A stretch of 34,533 nt of DNA from Candidatus Eiseniibacteriota bacterium (GTDB lineage Bacteria > Eisenbacteria > RBG-16-71-46): positions 1 to 34,533 of the forward strand of contig JADLGX010000557.1 in the NCBI GenBank assembly GCA_020849095.1, read 5' to 3'. Made by a program: the position numbers and the translations under genes. Shown piece after piece: positions 1 to 7,034 of the stretch. The notes under the pieces are model-generated. The model ran no database searches, was not told the origin of the DNA, and was given only the letters and a program-made list of their open reading frames with translations. The first letter of the stretch is position 1, and each line of letters begins with the position of its first letter.

Positions 1-74
1 TCGGTTCGTTCCCCGCTTCCTCCAGACGCTCCCTCGCGGTCACGCCCTTGCGGTTCGCTTGAGTCCCTGTGACC

Positions 75-91
75 AAGTCCTCGGAGGACTT
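75..91. repeat. Short perfect inverted repeat in the left-edge noncoding stretch
   Basis: Two 8-base arms (AAGTCCTC and GAGGACTT) flank a single central base. It lies downstream of the acyl-CoA dehydrogenase terminator in a stretch (1-126) where I recognise no gene. It could be an operator or a hairpin of a neighbouring unit outside the window; nothing else supports a role. Confidence 0.35.
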
Positions 92-126
92 CCACCTCCA
101 AGTCAGCGCCCATGCTGGGCGTACCG

Positions 127-154
127 AAGAAAGGCGGGGCCGGACGGCCCCGCC
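127..154 (-). terminator. Rho-independent terminator closing the cytochrome locus
   Basis: A perfect 9-bp GC stem (133-141 with 146-154) has a 4-base loop and is followed, reading the minus strand, by TTTCTT. It sits 37 bases past the stop codon of the acyl-CoA dehydrogenase gene, the last gene of the minus-strand array. Geometry and position fit an intrinsic terminator for that array. Confidence 0.8.
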
Positions 155-190
155 ATTCAGACACGCCGCCGGGGCGCCGGGTTGGAATGC

Positions 191-2074
191 CTACTTGCCG
201 CGCGCCACCCGGTCGTCCGGCTTCTCGTACGGCGCGGCCACGACGCCGTCCTCGAGCCACGCGTAGCGCCCGCCGAGGATGCCCTTGGACACTTCGTAGT
301 TCGACACGTCGTCGTTGGACTCGATCGCCGCGAACAGCGCCTCGATGCGGCGGCGGGACGCCTTGCAGAACGTGTCGGCCAGGTTGATCGCTCCGCCGTC
401 GCCGATGCCCTTCTTGGTGTCGCGCTGAGCGCGGCAGCAGGTGGCGATCATCGCGAACAGCTCGGCGCCCACGTCCACCGCCCGGAACAGCTGCGACTGC
501 CGGCGCTCGAGCGCCGGGCCGTAGCCCACCATGAGATGGAAGATCTGGCGCGACAGCCGGCGCGACATGCGTTCGACCCAGCGGACGTGATCGGCCAGGC
601 GCCCGAACTCGGCGTACTGCGGCCAGCGCCCCCAGCCGAGCCAGCGCGACGGATACCAGCCGGCGTAGAAGAGCCCCGAGCGCACGAGCCCGGCGAGCCG
701 CTTGTCCATCGGCACGTTGGGCATGACCACGTCGCCGGCCACCTTGAGATGGACGTCGAGCGCCTCGCGCGCGATGAACAGCCGCATCACCTGGTTGGAG
801 CCCTCGAAGATGCGGTTGATGCGCAGGTCGCGCATGGCGCGCTCGAGCGGAATGGGCGGCTCGCCGCGCAGCGCCAGGCTGGGCGCGGTCTCGTAGCCGC
901 GGCCGCCGCGGATCTGCATGGCGTCATCGCACAGCAGCCAGGCCAGGTCGGTGTTCCACAGCTTGCCGATCGCGGCCTCGAGCCGGATGTCCGACTTGCC
1001 GCGGTCCGCGAGCAGGCAGCCCAGGTCCCCGACGGCTTCCATGGCGTACGTGTCGGCCGCCATCTTGGCGAGCATCTGCGCGATCGCGTCGTGCTTGCCG
1101 ACGTTCTTGCCCCACTGCTGGCGCGCGTTGGCCCAGTGTCGGCAGACGCCGAGGCACCACTTGCCCAGCGCCGCCATGGTGGCGGGCAGCGTCAGCCGGC
1201 CCGTGTTGAGCGTGATGAGCGCGAGCTTGAGCCCCTTGCCCTCGCCCCACAGCAGGTTCTCGCGGGGCACGCGCACGTCGGTGAACTTGAGCGTGGCGTT
1301 CTCGATGCCGCGCAGTCCCATGAACGAAAGCCGTTCGACGATCTCGAACCCGGGCGAGTTCACCTCGACGATGAACGCGCTGATCGGGCCCGGCTTGCCG
1401 TCCTTGCCCGGCGTGCGCGCCATGACCACCATGAGCTCGGCGACCGAACCGTTCGTGATCCACAACTTGGAGCCGTTCAGGATGTAGGCGGAGCCGTCCT
1501 CGGTGGGCATGGCCGTGGTGGTCATGCGCGCCGGGTCGGAGCCCACCTCGTCCTCGGTGAGCGCGAAGGCCGAGATGGCGCCCTTGGCGAGCCGCGGCAG
1601 GAAGCGCTTTTTCTGCTCGTCGGTGCCGAACATCTTGACCGGGCCGGGCACTCCGATCGACTGGTGCGCGGACAACAGCGCCACGAGTGACGAGTTGACC
1701 GTGGACAGCAGCGACATGGCGCGGCAGTACGTGTACTGCGACAGCCCGAGGCCGCCGTACTCGCGCGGGATCTTGATGCCGAACGCGCCGATGTCGCGCA
1801 GCCCCTGGATGATCTCCTCGGGGATGCGCGCGTCGCGCTCGATCCGCTCGGAGTCCACCTTTTCGCGCGCGAACTTCTCGAGCACCGCCAGGAAGTCCTC
1901 GGCGCGCTTCTGCTCCTCGGCCTCCGGCTCGGGCCAGGGATGGATCAGCCCCAGGTCGAGCTTGCCCAGGAACAGCTCGCGCACGAAAGAGGGCGCTTCC
2001 CAGGTGGTCTCACGCGCCCCTTCGGCGACCGCGCGGGCTTCGTGCTCGGAAACGTTCGGCTTCGAAGTGCTCAT
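191..2074 (-). CDS. Acyl-CoA dehydrogenase, VLCAD-like long form
   Basis: A 627-residue FAD-dependent enzyme that introduces the alpha,beta double bond into acyl-CoA and passes electrons to ETF. The fold is visible in order: a helical N-terminal domain, the FAD/substrate loop ALTEDEVGSDPARM (about residues 171-184), LWITNGS (204-210), the IRGGRGYE segment (388-395) and RIFEGSNQ (421-428), whose Glu424 aligns with the catalytic base of very-long-chain enzymes. About 190 residues follow this motif, the C-terminal extension seen in VLCAD/ACAD9-type proteins and absent from short 380-residue members. The ATG at 2074 is preferred because GGGGTGG lies just upstream; an in-frame longer version would run into the preceding gene. 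It starts 20 bases after the 18-haem cytochrome gene and is the last gene before the terminator, so co-transcription with respiratory genes is likely. Chain-length specificity is inferred. Confidence 0.9.
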   Translation of the reverse strand: MSTSKPNVSEHEARAVAEGARETTWEAPSFVRELFLGKLDLGLIHPWPEPEAEEQKRAEDFLAVLEKFAREKVDSERIERDARIPEEIIQGLRDIGAFGIKIPREYGGLGLSQYTYCRAMSLLSTVNSSLVALLSAHQSIGVPGPVKMFGTDEQKKRFLPRLAKGAISAFALTEDEVGSDPARMTTTAMPTEDGSAYILNGSKLWITNGSVAELMVVMARTPGKDGKPGPISAFIVEVNSPGFEIVERLSFMGLRGIENATLKFTDVRVPRENLLWGEGKGLKLALITLNTGRLTLPATMAALGKWCLGVCRHWANARQQWGKNVGKHDAIAQMLAKMAADTYAMEAVGDLGCLLADRGKSDIRLEAAIGKLWNTDLAWLLCDDAMQIRGGRGYETAPSLALRGEPPIPLERAMRDLRINRIFEGSNQVMRLFIAREALDVHLKVAGDVVMPNVPMDKRLAGLVRSGLFYAGWYPSRWLGWGRWPQYAEFGRLADHVRWVERMSRRLSRQIFHLMVGYGPALERRQSQLFRAVDVGAELFAMIATCCRAQRDTKKGIGDGGAINLADTFCKASRRRIEALFAAIESNDDVSNYEVSKGILGGRYAWLEDGVVAAPYEKPDDRVARGK

Positions 2075-2094
2075 GACGGAACCACCCCTCTCAC

Positions 2095-4071
2095 TCAGTC
2101 GTGACATTCCTGGCAGGCGCGCGCCGGAGGGCGCGGGTCGCCGTTCTCGAACTTGTGGCAGGAGATGCACTCTTCACCGTTCTCACGATGCTGCTTGTGC
2201 GAGAACTCGCCGCGCGCGACACGCACGGTGCGTTCGTTCACGTCCCCATGGCAGCGGAAGCAGTCCTTGAACTTGTCCGGTCCCAGGTCGCGATGGTGGC
2301 ACGTGGTGCAGCCGTCGGGTCCGAACCGCACCACCTCGACCTCGGGACGCTCGGAGTGCTTCCGGTGGCACTTCTCGCAGTCCAGCTTGGCATCGCCCAG
2401 GTGCGGGCCGTGCGAGAAGCGCCGCCCGCCGAACGTGCCGGACTGCCGCTCGATTCCGGTGTGGCAGGACATGCACGGGCTGTTCGACACGCTCGCCCAC
2501 GGACGGGCGGCCGCCGGCAGCCCGCGTCCGGCGCGCGCCTCGTTGAGCTGCTGCCAGGCCTTGTCGAGCACGGCGTACGCGTAGGTCACGTTGTGGACAC
2601 CCTTGCCGCGGCTGACGAGCAGGAAGTTGTGGCGGGCGTCGTCCCACGCCTGCGGAGCCTCCACGCCCATGACGCCGGCGTTGGCCTCCATGAGCCGCTT
2701 CATGCCCTCGGTGCGCGCGTCCACGGCTTGCTTCCAGCCTTCGTAGATCCGCTTGTAGCCCGGGCCGTGGCACGACATGCAGGACACCACGCCGGCCTTC
2801 ACGGTGCGCGGCCCCTCGGGCCCGCCGACTCCCAGCGAAGCGGCCGCGACATCGCTGAACGCGGGGTCGTGGCAACCCTGGCAGCGCACGCCCGTCGCGT
2901 ACATCGTGCTGGGCATGTCGGGCACGCCGCGCGCGCCCTTGCCCGCGTAGAGCTGCTGCTGCGGGTTGTGGCCGGAGCCGTGGCAGGACTCGCAGGGGTT
3001 GACCGCGTGCGAGCCCGTGGACTGCGGCAGGTCGGGCATGAGGTCCTCGGCGTGCGGCATGCCCTTGCGCTGCTGGTGCTTTTCGAGGAAGCCCTCGCCA
3101 CCGCGCGGCGCCACGGAAGCCAGCGTCGTGTCTCCGTGCGCGCTCTTCACTTCCGCCGCGAGAACGGAGTCGGGAGGCGCCAGCCGGGGCACGATACCGT
3201 GCTCGATCGGCGAGTGGCAGTCCTGGCAGTCGATCTTGTGCTCGCTCACGTGCATGCGGTGCAGGAACAGCTTGTCGCCGAACTTCTCGAGCCGGTCGGG
3301 CTGGTTGTGGCAGCCCAGGCAGCGCTCGCGCGCGACGTCGCCCGTTCCGCGCACGATGCCCTCGTGGCAGGAGACGCAGTTCATGTCGCGCCGCGAGACT
3401 TCGCTGTGATCGAAGCTCGTGGCGTCGGCCAGCTGGACGCGCTGCGGCACTTCGTGACAGCCGCGGCACTCGCCCAGCCCCGCGTTGGGCTCCTGTCCCT
3501 TGAAGTGACAGAGCGCGCAGGTGGACGTGGTGACGGTGAGATGAATGCCCTGAACGATCTGCGAGTGGCACGACGTGCAGCGCAGCTTGAGCCCGCGACG
3601 GCTCTCGGTGAGGTGAGGGCGGTGGTCGAACGCCACGCCCTCGAACTCGACCCGTCCGTCGAGCAGGCGGCGCTCGTGGCAGCGCAGGCAGGCCGCGTCG
3701 TCCACCTCGGCCCACGGCTTGGTGCCGTAGGTCGCGGTGAAGTACTTGGCCACCATGGACAGCGCCTCGAACTTCTTGCGCACCTCGGCCGTCAGCCCGG
3801 GCGAGATGTGGCATTCCACGCAGGCGATCTTATTGTGCGCGGAGTTCTCCCAGGACTTGTAGTACGGCTTCATGATGTGACACGTGCCGCAGAACTGCGG
3901 CGTCGACGACACCTGCACGAACGCGAGCAGGCCCACGATCGCCATGCCGATCAGGATGGGCACGAACGAGCGCAGCGTCTGGAATCGCTGCAGCGCGGGG
4001 AACCGGCCGGCCAAGCCGGCCATCCCTCGCGCGAGCGGCGAGCCGGGACCGAATCCGGGAATACGCGGCAC
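2095..4071 (-). CDS. 18-haem c-type cytochrome with NapC/NirT-like membrane anchor
   Basis: A 658-residue protein with one hydrophobic segment near residues 36-53 and then 18 CXXCH motifs. The first two (FCGTCH and CVECH) sit in a NapC/NirT-like arrangement directly after the anchor. The rest form a long periplasmic domain ending in CQECHD at the C terminus. I counted the motifs by eye. NapC-type modules usually take electrons from quinol or a quinol-oxidising partner; here the gene directly follows Rieske, cytochrome b and a 9-haem cytochrome, so it is probably the periplasmic electron acceptor of that complex. The GTG start at 4071 abuts the stop codon of the preceding gene with no gap; an in-frame ATG 16 codons later is an alternative start. 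There is a motif-poor stretch of about 110 residues between haem motifs 12 and 13. Exact partner and acceptor are inferred. Confidence 0.88.
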   Translation of the reverse strand: MPRIPGFGPGSPLARGMAGLAGRFPALQRFQTLRSFVPILIGMAIVGLLAFVQVSSTPQFCGTCHIMKPYYKSWENSAHNKIACVECHISPGLTAEVRKKFEALSMVAKYFTATYGTKPWAEVDDAACLRCHERRLLDGRVEFEGVAFDHRPHLTESRRGLKLRCTSCHSQIVQGIHLTVTTSTCALCHFKGQEPNAGLGECRGCHEVPQRVQLADATSFDHSEVSRRDMNCVSCHEGIVRGTGDVARERCLGCHNQPDRLEKFGDKLFLHRMHVSEHKIDCQDCHSPIEHGIVPRLAPPDSVLAAEVKSAHGDTTLASVAPRGGEGFLEKHQQRKGMPHAEDLMPDLPQSTGSHAVNPCESCHGSGHNPQQQLYAGKGARGVPDMPSTMYATGVRCQGCHDPAFSDVAAASLGVGGPEGPRTVKAGVVSCMSCHGPGYKRIYEGWKQAVDARTEGMKRLMEANAGVMGVEAPQAWDDARHNFLLVSRGKGVHNVTYAYAVLDKAWQQLNEARAGRGLPAAARPWASVSNSPCMSCHTGIERQSGTFGGRRFSHGPHLGDAKLDCEKCHRKHSERPEVEVVRFGPDGCTTCHHRDLGPDKFKDCFRCHGDVNERTVRVARGEFSHKQHRENGEECISCHKFENGDPRPPARACQECHD

Positions 4072-5349
4072 CTACTTCACCGCCCGCGGACCGGCATCAC
4101 GGAAGCGGCGGATGATCCCGATCGTGACGATGACGTAGAACCAGAACACGAGCAGGAAGAGCTTCTCGACGGTGATGTTCTGCAGCTTGCTGCCGAGTTC
4201 CTCCTGGATCTCCTCACCCACCGAGCGCGCGCGCGTGGTGTAGCCGCTCATGGCTTCGGGGCTCACCGCGTGCGCGGCCGTCAGCGCCTCGAACAGGTAC
4301 GTGTGGGCTTCCTCGATGCGAGCCTTGTAGTCCTCGGTCTGGATCGGCACGGCGTCCGCCCGGGCCACGACCTTCTCGGCCTTCTCGATGGCCTCGGCGG
4401 CGGACTGGTAGTCGGCCAGCAGCGTGGCTCCGAGCACTTCGTCCTTGCTGCCCTTGTCGTGGCACTTCACGCAGCTCGACGCCAGCCGCGCGGTCTCGCT
4501 GGGCGCGATGCCGTGGTCGCCGTGGCAGGAGCTGCACTCGGCCATCTGCTCGGCGGCCATGGCGGCCGCGTGCGGGCCGGACTTGAAGTAGCGCCGCTCG
4601 GCGGTGTGGCAGCGGCCGCACACCTTGTTCACGTTGCCGATGTCGGAAGGCGCGGCGCCGTGCACGCCGTGGCAGCTGACGCACGTCGGGGCCTTGAGGT
4701 TGCCCTTGTCGAACAGCGACTTGGCGTGAACGCTGCCGAGGTACTCGTGGTACGTGTCCTTCATCTTGCGCTCGCGGACGAGCGTCGTGTCGCCGTGGCA
4801 GGTGCCGCAGGTGCGCGGGATGTTGGTGACGTACGTGCGGCTGGCCGGATCGTGGGCGCTGAGCACGTCGTGCGCGCCATGACAGTCCGAGCACACCGCG
4901 ACCTTGCCGTCGCCCTTGGCGAGCAGCTTGCCGTGCCCGCTCGTCTGGTACTGCGAGTACTGGTCCACGGGCAGGTCGTAGGGCTGCATGACCTTTTCGT
5001 CCGCGTGGCACGAGGCGCACATGGCCGGGTCCTGCGCGCGCGTGATCTTGCCCCGCCAGCCGTTGCCCTGGTGCGCGCCGGCCTCGTCTAGGCTCTGGTC
5101 GTTGCCGCCGTGGCAGGACGTGCAGTGCATGTCCTCGCCCGCGTGCCGGCTCTTCTCGAACGCGACGCGCTCGTCCGGATGGCACGAGCCGCAGCGCCCG
5201 GAAGCCTTGGTCACCTTGCCGTCACCGGTCTTGCGGGCAGCGGCGAACGCGCCGGAAGCCAGCAGGAACGCGAGCGGCAACAACAGGAGCGTCAGCGCGG
5301 TCGCGCGGCGCCAGAGGCCCATCCCCTTTTCCTTCGCGTGAGCGCTCAT
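4072..5349 (-). CDS. 9-haem membrane-anchored c-type cytochrome
   Basis: A 425-residue protein with an N-terminal signal or anchor helix (ALTLLLLPLAFLLASGAFA), nine CXXCH motifs, a predicted helical stretch without haem motifs (roughly residues 300-395), and a C-terminal transmembrane helix (LFLLVFWFYVIVTIGII) followed by basic residues. It is therefore held at the periplasmic face of the inner membrane. The start codon overlaps the cytochrome b stop as ATGA, which fixes the start and implies translational coupling. Placement after Rieske and cytochrome b suggests it fills the role that cytochrome c1 or f plays in classical bc complexes, passing electrons to the 18-haem protein that follows. 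The haem region contains GAHD, GVHG and GDHG-type segments after CXXCH, also seen in the 13-haem fusion protein upstream, so the two cytochrome domains may be related. Confidence 0.88.
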   Translation of the reverse strand: MSAHAKEKGMGLWRRATALTLLLLPLAFLLASGAFAAARKTGDGKVTKASGRCGSCHPDERVAFEKSRHAGEDMHCTSCHGGNDQSLDEAGAHQGNGWRGKITRAQDPAMCASCHADEKVMQPYDLPVDQYSQYQTSGHGKLLAKGDGKVAVCSDCHGAHDVLSAHDPASRTYVTNIPRTCGTCHGDTTLVRERKMKDTYHEYLGSVHAKSLFDKGNLKAPTCVSCHGVHGAAPSDIGNVNKVCGRCHTAERRYFKSGPHAAAMAAEQMAECSSCHGDHGIAPSETARLASSCVKCHDKGSKDEVLGATLLADYQSAAEAIEKAEKVVARADAVPIQTEDYKARIEEAHTYLFEALTAAHAVSPEAMSGYTTRARSVGEEIQEELGSKLQNITVEKLFLLVFWFYVIVTIGIIRRFRDAGPRAVK

Positions 5350-6479
5350 CGGCGATCCACGAACGCGCCCAGAACGGAGAGCACGAGCCAGAGTCCGAAG
5401 ACCGCGAGTCCCGCCATGCGCAGGCGCTTGTCGTCGAGGCGATTGCCCGCGGCGCGGACGATCGCGGGCAGGAACGGAAGCGTGAACGCGGTGCCCACCA
5501 GCGCGAGACCCGGAATCCACCGGGGCAGCGGCAACTGGAACAGCGCATAGGGCGCCAGCATGTACCAGGGCGGCAGCGTGCCCTTGGGCGTCCGGTACGG
5601 ATCGGCCGGGCCGTGGAACTGGAACGGCATCAGCGTGGAGAGCGTGACCAGCCCCGCGAACAGCAGCAGCGTGATGATGACGAGGTCGCTGGCGTGCCGG
5701 CGGAACGTGGTCAGCTTGGGCGCCACACCACCGACGCGGCTCAGCCCCACACGGCGCATGGTCGCGAAGGTCAGGTAGACGAACGCCAGGTACAGGACCG
5801 GGAGCACGATGATGTGCAGCACGTAGAAACGGTTGAGCACGTCCTCGCTCATGGTGCGGCCGCCGACCAGCGCCGAGAGCATCGGGCCGACGATCGGCAG
5901 CGCCCACACGATTTCGAGCCCGCGGACCGCCGACCAGTAGGACTGCTCGTCCCAGGGCAGCAGCAGCCCGGTGAAGTCGAGCTGGATCACCAGCCACGCG
6001 AGCGCCACCGCGGAGAACCACAGCAGCTCGCGCGGCGCCTGGTAGAGGCCGTCCCAGAACAGCCGGATCATCCTGACGAGTACGACCGCGACCAGCAGCC
6101 ACGAGCCCCACATGTGCACGTGGTGCACGAGCCAGCCGAGCATCACGTCACGAACGATCGAGCGCGTGCTGTCGTAGGCGCCGAGCGCGGTGGGCTGGTA
6201 GTAGAACGCCAGAAGGATGCCGCTGACGGCTTCGAGTGCGAACAGCAGCGCGGTCAGCAGGCCCAGGATGTGCGGCCAGCGCGCGTACGACTCGAGCGGC
6301 GTGGTGCGGATCTGCTCGAGGACGTCACGCAGCGGGCGCCTGGTGTCGACGGGCGTGTAAATGAGGCCGAAGTGCGTCAGGAACGAGAACAGCTCGGACA
6401 GGTTGATCCGGGCGTCGATCCAGTCCACGGCGCGGTCCCGGCGGGTACGGGCGGGTGTTTCACTCGCGAGCGTGCTCAT
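5346..6479 (-). CDS. Cytochrome b/b6-like subunit of a Rieske/cytb complex, apparently missing b_H ligands
   Basis: A 377-residue integral membrane protein with four N-terminal helices like cytochrome b6 and about three C-terminal helices like subunit IV, fused in one chain. Family marks are HVHMW in helix B (His122), LPWDEQSYW after helix C, and NRFYVLH in helix D (His222). By position these two His align with the p-side haem (b_L) ligands. The places where helix B and D should carry the n-side haem (b_H) ligands hold Arg136 and Thr237, and no His lies nearby. The Qo-site PEWY motif reads PPWY at residues 303-306. The gene overlaps Rieske upstream and the 9-haem cytochrome downstream by ATGA. 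The expected role is quinol oxidation at the p-side with electrons going to Rieske and the multihaem subunits; whether a Q-cycle can run without b_H is doubtful. The ligand reading rests on manual alignment to b6 motifs. Confidence 0.88.
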   Translation of the reverse strand: MSTLASETPARTRRDRAVDWIDARINLSELFSFLTHFGLIYTPVDTRRPLRDVLEQIRTTPLESYARWPHILGLLTALLFALEAVSGILLAFYYQPTALGAYDSTRSIVRDVMLGWLVHHVHMWGSWLLVAVVLVRMIRLFWDGLYQAPRELLWFSAVALAWLVIQLDFTGLLLPWDEQSYWSAVRGLEIVWALPIVGPMLSALVGGRTMSEDVLNRFYVLHIIVLPVLYLAFVYLTFATMRRVGLSRVGGVAPKLTTFRRHASDLVIITLLLFAGLVTLSTLMPFQFHGPADPYRTPKGTLPPWYMLAPYALFQLPLPRWIPGLALVGTAFTLPFLPAIVRAAGNRLDDKRLRMAGLAVFGLWLVLSVLGAFVDRR

Positions 6480-6949
6480 ACGCGGACGAAGACCTCCCCG
6501 GCTCGCGTGGATACTTCGTAGGTGGGCAGCGCGCGCGGAGGCGGACCCGAAACGACGTTGCCGTTCAGGTCGAAGCGCCCGTCGTGGCAGGGACAGATGA
6601 GCCCGCGGCGCTCGTGGTCGTACGCGAGGATGCAGCGGACGTGCGTGCAGACGGCGGACAGGGCGATCACGTGTTCGGCGCCGGTGCGGATGACGAAGAA
6701 GGGCGACACTCCGTGGCGGACCAGGCGGGCCTCGCCGATGCGGAGGTCTTCGAGCCGGCCGATGCGCACCACGCGCTCGTTGGAGGACTCGTTGTGCTCG
6801 GGCGCCCGCATGTAGGCTGCGATCGCGCCGGCGCCACCGAGAGCCCACAGGCTCAGGAAGGCGCCCGACAGCGTCTTGAGGAAGCCCCGGCGGTCCGTTC
6901 CACCTTCTGCGCCCGGCTGGTCATCCGAACGTCCTGCTCCGTCGGCCAT
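6476..6949 (-). CDS. Rieske [2Fe-2S] protein
   Basis: A 157-residue Rieske protein. Cluster-binding boxes are CTHVRC (Cys101, His103) and CPCHDGRFD (Cys119, His122); Cys106 and Cys121 would form the usual disulfide. The N terminus carries a twin-arginine-type segment DRRGFLKTLSG before a hydrophobic helix (residues 27-46), as expected for a Tat-exported, membrane-tethered Rieske subunit. It accepts the first electron from quinol at the cytochrome b Qo site and hands it to a c-type cytochrome. The stop codon overlaps the cytochrome b start (ATGA), and the gene opens a four-gene block Rieske, cytochrome b, 9-haem, 18-haem. An 85-bp gap separates it from the CbcL-like gene upstream, the largest break in this part of the array after 9231-9368, so a separate complex is plausible. 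Confidence 0.93.
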   Translation of the reverse strand: MADGAGRSDDQPGAEGGTDRRGFLKTLSGAFLSLWALGGAGAIAAYMRAPEHNESSNERVVRIGRLEDLRIGEARLVRHGVSPFFVIRTGAEHVIALSAVCTHVRCILAYDHERRGLICPCHDGRFDLNGNVVSGPPPRALPTYEVSTRAGEVFVRV

Positions 6950-7034
6950 GCGGCCTCCCCTTCGTGATCACTGCTTGCGACGCGGCCAGCCCGGAGTCGA
7001 ACCCCGAACCGGCCGCATCCTATTCCGATCGGGC

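Noticed and set aside
2101-5091. Very long open frame on the plus strand opposite the cytochrome genes
   Set aside because: It is antisense to clear multihaem cytochromes, its translation is rich in Arg, Ala, Val, His and Leu with no domain, and open opposite frames are expected in GC-rich DNA.
6960-7020. A tRNA T-arm-like segment (GGGGTTCGACTCC on the minus strand) in the gap before the Rieske gene
   Set aside because: The five-base T-stem has two mismatches and no acceptor, D- or anticodon arm can be built around it.
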